A stretch of 64,000 nt of DNA from Flavobacterium sp. Its GTDB lineage: Bacteria; Bacteroidota; Bacteroidia; Flavobacteriales; Flavobacteriaceae. This document shows, piece by piece, positions 17,938 to 27,038 of the stretch. The notes beneath the pieces are model-generated. The model worked only from the letters and a program-made list of their open reading frames with translations, made no database searches and was not told where the DNA came from. Position 1 is the stretch's first letter. The number at the start of each line of letters is the position of its first letter. The DNA lies in contig NZ_JAIXTJ010000034.1 of NCBI RefSeq assembly GCF_027483985.1, positions 62,001 to 126,000 on the forward strand, given 5' to 3'. The translations under genes were made by a program, and so were the position numbers.

Positions 17938-18768
17938 ATGAAAAATCGTTCCCTTTTAGTAATAATACTTTCATTGACATTATTTTTTTCAAGTTGTAGT
18001 AATGAAGAAAATAGTTCTATAAATGTTCCTGGAACTATTGTGAAAAAAATGAAGTTTGTTGGTGCAAATTGGAATAATGATTTTGAAAATCACGAAATTA
18101 ATTTTCAATATGAAAATGGAAAATTAACTAGTTATTCAGATGGAACAGGTCTTAAAGTTGATTTTTTTTATACTAATAATTTAATTTCACGCGTTGATAA
18201 GTATATTAGGGTAAACCAACAACCAACTTTTTATTTGAGTGTAGATTTTTTCTATGATGCGCAAGAGAGATTAGTCAAGTTTGAAGCTGATCAAAATCCG
18301 GCATCTCAACCCGGAATTGATATTACGGTCGATTTTTCCTATACTAATAACAATAATGCAAATTTCAATTACGCTTCTTTATTTGAGAATTATAATGGCA
18401 CTATAACATTTGATCAAAATAATGTTACTAAACTAGTAAAAAACAATTTTAATCCTAATTACAATAGTTCAGCAGAAGAAAATTATATGAATTATGATTC
18501 AAAAAAACATATTTTTTCTGATGTCATCGGATTCAGAAACTTGAATCTTTATAATGCTTTTTATTTTGGACAATTTTACAATTTTGAAGGTTTTGGAATT
18601 TATCCAGGAGGAAAAAATAATTTAACAACGTTGCAAATTAAACTATTTTATAATGGTTATTTGGCATCAGAAGGAATCAGTAATTCTATTAACTATCAAT
18701 ATGGTACTAATGATTTCCCTATTGAAGCCTCGAAAAACAGTCAATCAAGAATGCTTTTTGAATTTTAA
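17938..18768 (+). CDS. Hypothetical lipoprotein
   Basis: 276 aa with a lipoprotein signal peptide (LLVIILSLTLFFSSC, Cys at about residue 20). The mature part alternates short strands such as INFQYENGKLTSYSDG, VDFFYTNNLISRV and VDFFYDAQERLVKF, resembling the YD-like or DUF4595-type lipoproteins common in Bacteroidota. Probably exported to the outer membrane. It follows alaS by 27 nt and ends at a strong terminator. No specific function can be assigned. Confidence 0.8.
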   Translation: MKNRSLLVIILSLTLFFSSCSNEENSSINVPGTIVKKMKFVGANWNNDFENHEINFQYENGKLTSYSDGTGLKVDFFYTNNLISRVDKYIRVNQQPTFYLSVDFFYDAQERLVKFEADQNPASQPGIDITVDFSYTNNNNANFNYASLFENYNGTITFDQNNVTKLVKNNFNPNYNSSAEENYMNYDSKKHIFSDVIGFRNLNLYNAFYFGQFYNFEGFGIYPGGKNNLTTLQIKLFYNGYLASEGISNSINYQYGTNDFPIEASKNSQSRMLFEF

Positions 18769-18789
18769 ATTGCGTTAAAAATCGTTTCA

Positions 18790-18824
18790 AAAAAACTGTC
18801 AAATTATAACTTGACAGTTTTTTT
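18790..18824. terminator. Bidirectional terminator
   Basis: AAAAACTGTCAA, loop, TTGACAGTTTTT. The 12-bp stem is perfect, with A-runs and T-runs at the two ends. It separates the plus-strand lipoprotein from the minus-strand RidA gene. Confidence 0.88.
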
Positions 18825-18827
18825 ATG

Positions 18828-19208
18828 CTATTTCTTCTCAATAACAGCCACAGCATCAATTTCAATAAGCCAATTTCTATTGCCTAAAACAGTGACACCA
18901 ACTAAAGTACTGGCTGGATAATTTTGTTCTCCAAGAAAATCTTTTCGTACTTTTCTGAAAATTGGTAAATCAACTTCGGGATTAAAGTTTACGATATAAG
19001 TATTCATTTTTACAACATCATTAAAAGTTGCATTACCTTCTTGCAACATTTCTCCCAAATTTTTAAAGGTTGCAATTGTTTGCGATTCTAAATCGTTTCC
19101 TGCTCCAATTTGTCCTGAAATATGCAGTGTTTTAGTCGTTTCAGTTTCAACTACAACAACTTGAGAGAAACCTTCGTTAGGTTGAATGTATTCTTTTTGT
19201 AACATCAT
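18828..19208 (-). CDS. ridA: RidA/YjgF family enamine/imine deaminase
   Basis: From ATG 19208 (MMLQKEYIQPNEGFSQ) the protein has 126 aa, the family length; a longer in-frame start at 19244 lies inside the upstream gene and is unlikely. The YjgF/RidA fold is indicated by LHISGQIGAG, NPEVDLPIFRKVRKDFLG and the C-terminal NRNWLIEIDAVAVIEK. Family members hydrolyse reactive enamines and imines made by PLP enzymes. The conserved Arg of canonical RidA (in the RPAR-like strand) is not obvious, so the subgroup is uncertain. Its ATG overlaps the ABC-transporter stop by 1 nt. Confidence 0.82.
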   Translation of the reverse strand: MMLQKEYIQPNEGFSQVVVVETETTKTLHISGQIGAGNDLESQTIATFKNLGEMLQEGNATFNDVVKMNTYIVNFNPEVDLPIFRKVRKDFLGEQNYPASTLVGVTVLGNRNWLIEIDAVAVIEKK

Positions 19209-20959
19209 TATTCTTTTTTGCGTTCCCCAATTTGTTGTCTCCACATAGCATAATACAAACCTTTTTCATTTAACAATGCTTCATGTTTGCCTTGTTCGAT
19301 GATTTTGCCTTGCTCTAAGACAAAGATTTTGTCAGCGTGCATTACGGTTGATAATCGGTGCGCAATTAAAACTGTAATTCTATTTTTATCAGAAATGTTT
19401 CTGATGGTCGCATTAATTTCTTCTTCGGTAATAGAATCTAAAGCCGAAGTAGCTTCATCAAAAATTAATAAATTTGGATTTCTTAAAATGGCTCTTGCAA
19501 TCGATAAACGTTGTTTTTCTCCACCAGAAACTTTTATTCCGCCTTCACCAATAGTTGAATTTAATCCGTCTTCTGCACGTTCTAGTAATCTATCACAACT
19601 TGCTTTGTGCAATACTTCAAGCAGTTCTTCATCGGTCGCAGATGGTTTTACAAAAAGTAAATTTTCACGAATTGTTCCACTAAATAATTGGGCATCTTGA
19701 GTTACAAATCCGAGTTGTTTTCTCAAATCTAATAAATCAATTTCTGTAGAATCAATTTCATTGTATTTTACGTTTCCTTTTGCTGGCGGATATAATCCAA
19801 CAAGTAGTTTTACTAAGGTTGTTTTTCCTGCGCCCGATGGTCCAACAAAAGCAACGGTTTCGCCTTGTTTAATATCAAAAGCGATATTTTCAACTGCATT
19901 GTGTTTCGCTGATTTATGTTTGAAGCTTACATTAGAAAAATGTAACGATTTAATCGCGCCAATATTTCTGGCATTTTTAGGACGGAATTCTTTAGGAGCA
20001 TTCAATAATTCTTTAAAGTTTTCCATAGAAACTTTGGTTTCATTCAATGCAATGATAAAAGAACCTAATTCTTGTAATGGACCAAAAATAAAGAAGGTAA
20101 AAAAGACCATTGTCAATAAATCACCAACGATAATTTTGCCTCCAAATAAAAAGTAATACAAAGTAAATACCACGCAAGTTCTTAAAAAATGAACGGTTGT
20201 TCCTTGAATAAAACTCAAACTTCTAATGAAACGAATTTTTTGTAATTCCAATTGAAGGATTTTGAAAGTATTTAAGTTCAAACGTTTTTCTTCTTGATAA
20301 GTCAATCCTAAACTTTTTACCAATTCAATATTTCTCAAACTTTCAGTCGTTGAACCCGCCAATGCGTTGGTTTGGGTAACGATTTTTCGTGAAACGACTT
20401 TTATTTTCTTTCCAAGATAGGAACTAACCAAGGCAATAATTGGTGCCGTAATTAAGAAAATAATCGATATGCGATAATCAATGCGAGAGACATAAACAAT
20501 GACAAAAACAAATCCGATTACGGTTTGAAAAATCAATGAAATGGAAAGCGTAATCAATTTTTCAGAATCAATTCGAACTTTTGTTAATTTGCTCAATGTT
20601 TCACCGCTTCTTTGGTCTTCAAATTCTTCATAAGGTAAATCTAAAGACTTTTTGATTCCATCAGTATACATTTCAGCACCAGTTCTTTGGATGACAATAT
20701 TGGTGAAATAATCTTGAAAATTTTTGGTAATTCGAGAAATCATTGCAGCGCCAAGTGATAATCCTAACCAAAAAGCAACCGATTTTATAAAACCCACTTC
20801 GTTGCCTTTATACTTGCCAATTCCGACGCCACAATCTTGCATCAATTTACCAGTAATAATAGAGTCTGATAAACTAAAACAGATGTTTATAGCAGCCATC
20901 AATAAGGCGAAAAATAGCAAAAGTTTATGTTTTTTAAGATAGGAATATAGTAGTTTCAT
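19208..20959 (-). CDS. ABC exporter, fused permease-ATPase (MsbA-like)
   Basis: 583 aa half-transporter. Six membrane helices in residues 1-310, then the nucleotide-binding domain with Walker A GPSGAGKTT (about 370-378), signature VSGGEKQRLSIARA (about 475) and Walker B NLLIFDEATSALD (about 497). It probably works as a homodimer exporting lipid, drug or peptide; the substrate cannot be told. Coupled to ridA by a TAATG overlap, and read from the divergent 142-bp region shared with the GSCFA gene. Confidence 0.92.
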   Translation of the reverse strand: MKLLYSYLKKHKLLLFFALLMAAINICFSLSDSIITGKLMQDCGVGIGKYKGNEVGFIKSVAFWLGLSLGAAMISRITKNFQDYFTNIVIQRTGAEMYTDGIKKSLDLPYEEFEDQRSGETLSKLTKVRIDSEKLITLSISLIFQTVIGFVFVIVYVSRIDYRISIIFLITAPIIALVSSYLGKKIKVVSRKIVTQTNALAGSTTESLRNIELVKSLGLTYQEEKRLNLNTFKILQLELQKIRFIRSLSFIQGTTVHFLRTCVVFTLYYFLFGGKIIVGDLLTMVFFTFFIFGPLQELGSFIIALNETKVSMENFKELLNAPKEFRPKNARNIGAIKSLHFSNVSFKHKSAKHNAVENIAFDIKQGETVAFVGPSGAGKTTLVKLLVGLYPPAKGNVKYNEIDSTEIDLLDLRKQLGFVTQDAQLFSGTIRENLLFVKPSATDEELLEVLHKASCDRLLERAEDGLNSTIGEGGIKVSGGEKQRLSIARAILRNPNLLIFDEATSALDSITEEEINATIRNISDKNRITVLIAHRLSTVMHADKIFVLEQGKIIEQGKHEALLNEKGLYYAMWRQQIGERKKE

Positions 20960-20980
20960 TTAAATGTATTTGTTGAAGTG

Positions 20981-20988
20981 CAAAAGTA
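20981..20988 (-). promoter_or_regulatory. Candidate -7 box for the ABC exporter-ridA unit
   Basis: Minus-strand TACTTTTG fits TAnnTTTG exactly, 21 nt before the ATG. The predicted leader is very short. Confidence 0.45.
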
Positions 20989-21074
20989 GAAAATAAAATG
21001 GCGTCGAAGATTAAATTTTGATTGTATTACTATATATAAGAATAGAATGATTTTAAGGTTAATTAATCATTTCG

Positions 21075-21082
21075 TATTTTTG
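21075..21082 (+). promoter_or_regulatory. Candidate -7 box for the GSCFA gene
   Basis: TATTTTTG fits TAnnTTTG exactly and ends 19 nt before the start codon. It is divergent from the minus-strand box at 20981-20988 within the same 142-bp gap. Confidence 0.45.
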
Positions 21083-21101
21083 ATAAAAATTAAAATAAAT
21101 A

Positions 21102-22064
21102 ATGAATTTCTCTACCAAAGTTCCGATAGGTAAATACCAAAACCCGATAGATTATAATTCTAAAATTGTATCTTTTGGTTCTTGTTTTGCCGATAATATG
21201 GGTGAGAAATTTAGTTATTTTAAATTTCAAAACGTAGTCAATCCTTTTGGGATTATTTTCAATCCAGTATCAATAGAAAAGTTGATTGATCGAGTAGTAA
21301 ATAAAGTTGCATTTACTGAAAACGATATCTTTTTTCACCACGATTTGTGGCATTGTTTTGAGGTGCATTCTCAATTATCAAATCCTAATAAAGAAGAATT
21401 TTTACATAGTTTAAATGAGGTTTTGCGTCTAACTCACAATCAATTAACGGAAGCAACTCATTTTATTTTGACTTATGGAACAAGTTGGGTTTATAAACAA
21501 CGAGAGTTTCAATCTAATGCCAATGCTATTGTTGCAAATTGTCATAAAGTGCCACAAAATCAATTTGATAAACAAATACTTTCTGCAGCGATAATTGAAA
21601 AATCAATTCAAAATACTATCAATTTAATTCGTCAGCTAAATCCAAATTGCAATTTTATTTTCACGGTTTCTCCGGTGCGACATATTAAAGACGGATTTAT
21701 TGAAAATCAAAGGAGTAAAGCACATTTAATTTCAGCAGTTCAAGCAGTTATTGATTATGAACAATCTGTAAATTATTTTCCTTCCTATGAAATAATGATG
21801 GATGAACTTCGCGATTATCGGTATTATGCTGATGATATGTTGCATCCAAGTCAAACAGCTATTGATTATATCTGGATTAAATTCTTTGAAAACTATATTT
21901 CAGAATCACAATTTGGACTTATGAATCAAGTTTGTGAAATACAACGCGCTTTGAAACACCGACCATTTAATCCTGAGTCGCCAAGTCATTTAAAGTTTTT
22001 ATCTAATTTAAAAGATAAGATAACTCAAGTTCAAAGTAAACATCCTTTTATTACATTTTCTTAA
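21102..22064 (+). CDS. GSCFA-domain protein (SGNH-hydrolase-like)
   Basis: 320 aa. The name-giving motif GSCFA lies at residues 26-30 with FADNMGEKFSYFKFQ after it; later blocks ILTYGTSWVY, FIFTVSPVRHIKDGF and YYADDMLHPSQTAIDYIW match the GSCFA family, which is related to SGNH esterases (the last motif carries the D-x-x-H pair). It has no signal peptide. The substrate is unknown. Single gene with its own promoter box; the downstream intergenic dyad begins at its stop codon. Confidence 0.88.
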   Translation: MNFSTKVPIGKYQNPIDYNSKIVSFGSCFADNMGEKFSYFKFQNVVNPFGIIFNPVSIEKLIDRVVNKVAFTENDIFFHHDLWHCFEVHSQLSNPNKEEFLHSLNEVLRLTHNQLTEATHFILTYGTSWVYKQREFQSNANAIVANCHKVPQNQFDKQILSAAIIEKSIQNTINLIRQLNPNCNFIFTVSPVRHIKDGFIENQRSKAHLISAVQAVIDYEQSVNYFPSYEIMMDELRDYRYYADDMLHPSQTAIDYIWIKFFENYISESQFGLMNQVCEIQRALKHRPFNPESPSHLKFLSNLKDKITQVQSKHPFITFS

Positions 22065-22085
22065 AATACGTATTTTGTCGTATTT
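22064..22085 (+). promoter_or_regulatory. Candidate operator AAATACG-N8-CGTATTT (site 1)
   Basis: AAATACG at 22064-22070 and CGTATTT at 22079-22085, spaced by 8 nt, begins on the last base of the GSCFA stop codon. Exactly 20 nt downstream is the -7 box TAAGTTTG. The same geometry recurs at 26658 and 31410. It could also form a weak hairpin terminator for the GSCFA gene. Confidence 0.55.
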
Positions 22086-22105
22086 CCTTCGCTTAGTTTA
22101 AGTTA

Positions 22106-22113
22106 TAAGTTTG
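22106..22113 (+). promoter_or_regulatory. Candidate -7 box for the 22139-24347 unit
   Basis: TAAGTTTG fits TAnnTTTG exactly and is followed by CCTTGTAAC, nearly the same as TAAGTTTGCCTTATAAC at 31452. It lies 26 nt before the start codon. Confidence 0.55.
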
Positions 22114-22138
22114 CCTTGTAACAGTAAACAAATTTATA

Positions 22139-22510
22139 ATGCGAATTATTAGGCTAGTTTTAGGATTAACATTTTTACTACTAATTTCTCCAGTAATCAA
22201 TGCTCAAAAACCGGTTTTAACCGACGAAGAAGTCGTGGCTGAAACAGTAACTAAAGAAATTGATGAAGTCTTCAAATCTCAAGAGTTTTCTAAAAAGAAG
22301 AACAAAAAATTTTCTGATGTAAAAGGCACGATGGTCATTGATATTGGTGTTGTTCAAAACGGTAAAGTATCCACTTTTTTCAAAGTCGATAGTGATATCA
22401 AGAACATCGATTTTATCAATTTTATGTCTTCTTACATTCTAGACCACAAGTTTCAGTTCAAATTGCAAAAGCAACAGCGCTACAAAATTCGTTACACTAT
22501 TACTTTTTAA
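22139..22510 (+). CDS. Small secreted protein, TonB-C-like strand pattern
   Basis: 123 aa with a signal peptide (LVLGLTFLLLISPVINAQ). The mature part (GTMVIDIGVVQNGKVSTFF and YKIRYTITF at the end) resembles the beta-strand layout of the TonB C-terminal domain, but it has no membrane anchor or Pro linker. The role is unknown. It starts 25 nt after a promoter-like box and is followed after 22 nt by the PQQ-repeat protein, so the two are probably co-expressed. Confidence 0.75.
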   Translation: MRIIRLVLGLTFLLLISPVINAQKPVLTDEEVVAETVTKEIDEVFKSQEFSKKKNKKFSDVKGTMVIDIGVVQNGKVSTFFKVDSDIKNIDFINFMSSYILDHKFQFKLQKQQRYKIRYTITF

Positions 22511-22532
22511 TAAACCTCTAAACATTATTTAA

Positions 22533-24347
22533 ATGAAAAAATTATCCATTTTAATGCTTTCCATTTGTTTGATGGGAACATTACAATCCAATGCTCAATT
22601 TGGAAAATTATTAGGCAAAGTTACTGGCGGCGGAAAATCGGCAGGTAAAAAATCAGGAAATTTCACAACCGTTTGGGAATCTGAATTCGATAACAAAGCT
22701 ACTCGTTTAGCCGTTAATGATGGCGATGGAACTTATATTTTGGGAACCGACGACAATTCAGCAACCGTTTTAGATGCCAACGGAAAAATGGTTTGGAGTG
22801 GTGACTACAAAAAAATCACTACCAATAAAACCAATAAGTGTGAATATCAATATGTAATTTGGAAACCAAAAGGTGGATACTTGTTTTTATTCGACGAAAG
22901 AAAAATGGGAACCGATAGAGTTGCGGTAATTGATATTGCAAATGGAAAAGAATTATGGAATTCTGAAGAATATCAAAATTTGATGCCAAAAGGAACAAAA
23001 TCTGAAGATGGTGCCGACGAAGGCGAGTTGGAAACCGTAAAATACATCACCGAATTAGACGCTTTTTTAATTTCACAAAGAGCTTCTGTTATTTTAGTAA
23101 AAGCTAATACTGGAGAGAAAGTTTGGGAAACCAATCGCTTTAAAGGTGGCGTTGGAAAATATATTTATGATGCCAAAAGAAATGAAATCATAATGGTGAA
23201 TTTTAAGCCAACCGCATTGGGTGCACTTTTTGCAGGATTTAAAAATCAACTAGTAAAAATCAATGCGCTTAATGGTGAAGTTTTGTGGGATGCAACTTTT
23301 ATGGGAACTGTTGAAAAAGAATTAGTAACCAGAAGAGCAATCTTAGATTTATGGATCAAAGGTGATAAAATTTATATGTATTTAAATGGATTGCAAGTTT
23401 ACAATATTAATAATGGTCAAAAACTTTGGGAAGCCATCTATGAAAACGATATGGATGGCGGAAAAGGTTTGTTCTCTAATACTAAAAACAAAAAATATTA
23501 CAGAACAATTGCCGACCCAATTTTTGAGGAAAATGCTGTTTATTTGGTAATGTTAGGAACTAGAGATCGAACTAAATATATTGAAAAACACGATTTAGAA
23601 TCAGGTAAATTATTGTGGGCATCCGAAAAAATTACTGGAGCTTTTAGTATGCCGAATCTTTACAAAGCAGGTGATAAAATAGTGTTACAAATTGGAGGTA
23701 AAGTGCAAGTCCAAGAGTACAGAATGGAAACAAGATCTTCACCAATGGGTGGAACTTATCGAGAGAGCGTTCCTTATATCTATTGGGATTATAAAGCGCA
23801 AAAAAATGGTGTTTTGGCTATTGATGACAAAACAGGTTTAACATCTTGGCGTTCTGAAAAATTTGACAAGAGAATTACTGATATAATTATCGATCAAGAT
23901 AAAACCGCTTTTGTTGGTGATGGCGATGAATTTTACGGATATGATATAGCGTCGGGCAAACAATTATTTGATGTAAAACACAATGATGCTGGAGTCGGAA
24001 AAGCATCTGATGTAATTGATTTTGGAGATAGAGTAGTAGTTCTTTCTGAAAAAGGTTTGGCATCCTACAATAAAAAAGATGGCACTCGAGCTTATGCAAC
24101 TGATAAAATTAGAGGAGTTGATTTCTTTTATGAAATAGAAGGAAATTACTATCTAAGAGACCAAAGAAATAGCAAAAATATCATATACGGAATCGATATG
24201 ACTAATGGTGAAACCAAAGGTTCGGTGCAATCTAAAGGTAAAGGTGGAAGTCCAAAATATGGCGCAGGAATTGACATCACAACCGATGGCGAATTTATCT
24301 TTGCTTTTAAAGGAAAAAAAGTAGAAAAAATCAAAGTAAATAATTAG
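22533..24347 (+). CDS. Secreted PQQ-like beta-propeller protein
   Basis: 604 aa with a signal peptide at 1-21 (ending LQSNAQ) and a short Gly/Lys-rich stretch. The rest is a chain of PQQ/quinoprotein-type blades with repeated signatures such as DANGKMVWSGDY, DIANGKELWNSEE, KANTGEKVWETNRF, NALNGEVLWDA and DLESGKLLWASEK. No quinone-binding catalytic residues are evident, so it is likely a scaffold or binding propeller of the periplasm or outer surface rather than a dehydrogenase (inference). Ends at a strong terminator. Confidence 0.85.
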   Translation: MKKLSILMLSICLMGTLQSNAQFGKLLGKVTGGGKSAGKKSGNFTTVWESEFDNKATRLAVNDGDGTYILGTDDNSATVLDANGKMVWSGDYKKITTNKTNKCEYQYVIWKPKGGYLFLFDERKMGTDRVAVIDIANGKELWNSEEYQNLMPKGTKSEDGADEGELETVKYITELDAFLISQRASVILVKANTGEKVWETNRFKGGVGKYIYDAKRNEIIMVNFKPTALGALFAGFKNQLVKINALNGEVLWDATFMGTVEKELVTRRAILDLWIKGDKIYMYLNGLQVYNINNGQKLWEAIYENDMDGGKGLFSNTKNKKYYRTIADPIFEENAVYLVMLGTRDRTKYIEKHDLESGKLLWASEKITGAFSMPNLYKAGDKIVLQIGGKVQVQEYRMETRSSPMGGTYRESVPYIYWDYKAQKNGVLAIDDKTGLTSWRSEKFDKRITDIIIDQDKTAFVGDGDEFYGYDIASGKQLFDVKHNDAGVGKASDVIDFGDRVVVLSEKGLASYNKKDGTRAYATDKIRGVDFFYEIEGNYYLRDQRNSKNIIYGIDMTNGETKGSVQSKGKGGSPKYGAGIDITTDGEFIFAFKGKKVEKIKVNN

Positions 24348-24367
24348 AGGTTATTACACTTTGTTGC

Positions 24368-24400
24368 TTGGGCTGTGACGTTGTTGCAGCCCATTTTTTT
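24368..24400 (+). terminator. Rho-independent terminator
   Basis: GGGCTG, an 11-nt loop, CAGCCC, A and a run of seven T. It ends the 22139-24347 unit. Confidence 0.85.
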
Positions 24401-24538
24401 AGTATTTCAAAGTAAACAAATTTTAAGAAGTACTGCTAACTTACCTCTTTTATCACTGAAATTTATCTGAAGCAAAATGATTTTTTTGTTAAATAAAACC
24501 TTTGCTTTTATATGTTTAAACAATAACAATTTTAAGTA

Positions 24539-25963
24539 ATGAAAAAATTTCGATTTATAATTCTATTCTTTATTATTCTAAATTCTATTGAGGCACAACA
24601 AGTGCAATGGGCATCAAAATTAATTAAATATTCCTCTGATTTAGGTGGAAAACAATTCGGAATAAAAAGAATTTTAGGTAAGCCTGATGTTTTTCCGCAA
24701 GGTGGTTATAGTGCTAATGCTTGGTCACCCAAAAAAGCCCTTGACGGAAGAGAAGTTATCATTGTTGGGTTTGAAAAAGCACAGTTGGTCAAACAAATTG
24801 CAGTATTCGAAAACCTAAATGCTGGTTGTGTCGTTGCTATTTCAGTTTCTACAGATGGTGAAAAATTTCAATCGGTTTGGTTTAGAAAGCTTGATTATAA
24901 AACTCCTGTTTATAAACATACGCTAAACTTAGACAGAGCTTATTATTTTGGAAGAAAAAGAAGAAAAATACAAGAGGTTCCAAATGTTTTTAATCCAGGA
25001 ATTGAACATATTATTCTTGATACTGCAGTTTCTGGAGTGATAGCGGTCAAAGTAGAATTTAATTTTGCTCTTCTTCCAGGACAAAAGCAAGTGGATGCTA
25101 TTGGAATTTCCGATACTGAAACTCCTATAGAAGTTACTATTAATTCAAAATCCGAATTTGAAAATTTATCGGTTTCCCAAAAAGTAGAATTACAAGATTT
25201 AATTCCGTCTTCCATTTGTATTTCAGAAGATGGGAAGAAGTTGTTTACATCTATCAATGTTAATGATAAAGAAGAAATTATTTCTTTCACAAATCAAAAT
25301 GGAAATTGGACAAATAAAACAATTGAAACTGGTTTAAATACAGGTGATTACTATAATTTTATTGACGTTATTAATCCGGATTTTTTAATTAAAGGTGGTT
25401 CTAATTATAAACTAGGTTCTAATGAAACGGGATTTGAACTTTTTAAATTTTCAAATGAAAGGTATCAATTAGAAGGTCAAATTAAAATTCCGGCGTATAG
25501 CAATTATGGTGATTTTGCTGATATTACTTGCACTAATGATGGTAAGATTTTAATTGTTGCTATAGAAACCGACTTCACTCAAGGTGGCGTTGATCTATAT
25601 TTTACCACTAAAAAAGAAGACGGAACTTATGGAATGCTTCAAAATATGGGTAAGACTTTGAATAGTGCATCCGATGAATTTACGCCGCAGTTATTGTCTG
25701 ACGGAAAAACACTTTTATTTGCTTCCAACGGATTTAGTACACTTGGAAATTATGATTTATTTCTTTCCTATCGTCAGGATGATACTTGGAAAAACTGGAG
25801 CGAACCAATTAATTTGGGCACAAAAATCAATACTCCAGAGTTTGACGGACAACCTTTTTATGATGAAACTAATGAAATTTTATACTATTTAACCGCTGTT
25901 GATGGCATTAATCAAATCAATAAAATTAAAATTTCTAAAGAGCTACTATTTAAAAAGAATTGA
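24539..25963 (+). CDS. Secreted protein with discoidin-like N-domain and PD40 repeats
   Basis: 474 aa with a signal peptide (residues 1-19, ending SIEAQ). Residues about 45-190 look like a sugar-binding or discoidin-type sandwich (AWSPKKALDGREVIIVGFEKAQLVKQIAVFE). Residues about 215-470 carry WD40-like PD40 propeller blades (SSICISEDGKKLFTSINVN, DEFTPQLLSDGKTLLFASNG, PEFDGQPFYDETNEILYYLTA), as found N-terminal to OmpA domains in Bacteroidota envelope proteins; no OmpA domain is present. Likely periplasmic or cell-surface. Substrate unknown. Confidence 0.78.
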   Translation: MKKFRFIILFFIILNSIEAQQVQWASKLIKYSSDLGGKQFGIKRILGKPDVFPQGGYSANAWSPKKALDGREVIIVGFEKAQLVKQIAVFENLNAGCVVAISVSTDGEKFQSVWFRKLDYKTPVYKHTLNLDRAYYFGRKRRKIQEVPNVFNPGIEHIILDTAVSGVIAVKVEFNFALLPGQKQVDAIGISDTETPIEVTINSKSEFENLSVSQKVELQDLIPSSICISEDGKKLFTSINVNDKEEIISFTNQNGNWTNKTIETGLNTGDYYNFIDVINPDFLIKGGSNYKLGSNETGFELFKFSNERYQLEGQIKIPAYSNYGDFADITCTNDGKILIVAIETDFTQGGVDLYFTTKKEDGTYGMLQNMGKTLNSASDEFTPQLLSDGKTLLFASNGFSTLGNYDLFLSYRQDDTWKNWSEPINLGTKINTPEFDGQPFYDETNEILYYLTAVDGINQINKIKISKELLFKKN

Positions 25964-25993
25964 TTTTATATCTTCGTTGTCAAATAATTATTT

Positions 25994-26659
25994 ATGACAC
26001 AACATACTTCGACACGAGTTGGCTTTTTTGGCGCTTTGTCTGAATTCAGAAAATGGGCAGTTCTTATATTAATTGCTTTAGTTTTGTTTTTTGGATACAA
26101 ATTTTTTACTACCAAAAGCGAAACATCTTCAATAGAATATGATACCAATTTAATTCAAGAGCAAATTAAGAATGTTGGGAAATTGGTTGTAACCGAAGGT
26201 CATTTTGCTGAAATTTTAACCTACAAGGACAAAAAAGAAACCTACATTCCAGGTTTGAGTTTTGATAAAAAAGCATTGGTTGTTATTAATGCTGATGTTA
26301 CCGTGGCTTTTGATTTAAGCAAAGTACAATATGATATTGATGCCAAAAATAAAACGGTAACCATTTTAACCATTCCACAAGAAGAAATAAAAATTAGTCC
26401 CGATATTAAATATTACAATACTGAATCCTCTACTTTTAATGAATTTACAGGTGATGATTATAACAAAATCAATAAGTTAGCTAGAGAAAATTTGAAAAAG
26501 AAAATAGATAAATCAACTCTAAAATCAAATGCCAAAAATAGATTAATTAGTGAATTGTCTAAAATTTTAATTCTCACAAATTCAATGGGTTGGAAATTAC
26601 AATACAACGGAGAAACGGTGAATTCGGATAAAGAATTTACTCAAAAAATAAAAGGATAA
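25994..26659 (+). CDS. DUF4230 membrane-anchored protein
   Basis: 221 aa. Signal-anchor helix at about residues 17-36 (WAVLILIALVLFFGYKFF), then a DUF4230 domain (QIKNVGKLVVTEGHFAEILTYKD, VINADVTVAFDLSKVQYDIDAKNKTVTI, LARENLKKKIDKSTLKSNAK). The family is widespread in Bacteroidota and Firmicutes, resembles band-7-like beta domains in layout, and has no known activity. Follows the PD40 gene by 30 nt; its stop codon overlaps candidate operator site 2. Confidence 0.87.
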   Translation: MTQHTSTRVGFFGALSEFRKWAVLILIALVLFFGYKFFTTKSETSSIEYDTNLIQEQIKNVGKLVVTEGHFAEILTYKDKKETYIPGLSFDKKALVVINADVTVAFDLSKVQYDIDAKNKTVTILTIPQEEIKISPDIKYYNTESSTFNEFTGDDYNKINKLARENLKKKIDKSTLKSNAKNRLISELSKILILTNSMGWKLQYNGETVNSDKEFTQKIKG

Positions 26660-26679
26660 ATACGCATAAATACGTATTG
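26658..26679 (+). promoter_or_regulatory. Candidate operator AAATACG-N8-CGTATT (site 2)
   Basis: AAATACG at 26658-26664 and CGTATTG at 26673-26679 have the same 8-nt spacer as sites 1 and 3, with one mismatch in the last base. An additional AAATACG occurs at 26668, making overlapping direct and inverted copies. Twenty nt downstream, at 26700-26707, is CATTTTTG, one base off the TAnnTTTG -7 consensus. It sits in front of the two-component genes, suggesting autoregulation (inference). Confidence 0.5.
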
Positions 26680-26689
26680 TTTTAAAGCA

Positions 26690-26730
26690 GTCATTAAGTC
26701 ATTTTTGTAAATGGTTTAATGACTTTTTTT
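26690..26730 (+). terminator. Terminator-like hairpin just before the 26731 gene
   Basis: GTCATTAA at 26690-26697 pairs perfectly with TTAATGAC at 26716-26723 and is followed by seven T. The loop is long (18 nt) and contains the -7-like box CATTTTTG. It may terminate the DUF4230 transcript, or act as an attenuator for the next genes. The T-run ends directly at ATG 26731. Confidence 0.5.
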
Positions 26731-27012
26731 ATGATTTATATTCTAGTTTTATTAATTCTGATGATGCTTGCTACAATCATCTTTTTGTTTTTAGAAAATA
26801 AAAAGATTAGAGAAAAACACGCGCAAAACATTCAAGTACTTAAAGAGATAATTTATTCATTGCATCACAAACAAAAAATGCTGAACGAAAAAGTTATAAT
26901 TTCTAACGAATACAGCTCCAATTATTCAAAAGATATGAAATCATTGGGTGATGAGGTTGTAAAACTTCAAAAAGTTTTTATCGATATCATTTCCAATAGA
27001 AATTATAAGTAA
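26731..27012 (+). CDS. Small membrane protein with coiled-coil tail
   Basis: 93 aa from ATG 26731; an in-frame ATG at 26719 lies inside the terminator-like stem and is less likely. One membrane helix (YILVLLILMMLATIIFLFL) is followed by a charged helical region (KKIREKHAQNIQVLKEIIYSLHHK, then LGDEVVKLQKVFIDII) that could form a coiled coil. I recognise no family. It is 26 nt upstream of the first histidine kinase and probably in its operon, so it might be a signalling accessory (context only). Confidence 0.65.
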   Translation: MIYILVLLILMMLATIIFLFLENKKIREKHAQNIQVLKEIIYSLHHKQKMLNEKVIISNEYSSNYSKDMKSLGDEVVKLQKVFIDIISNRNYK

Positions 27013-27038
27013 CTTTAGACCAAACAATTATCTTTTTT

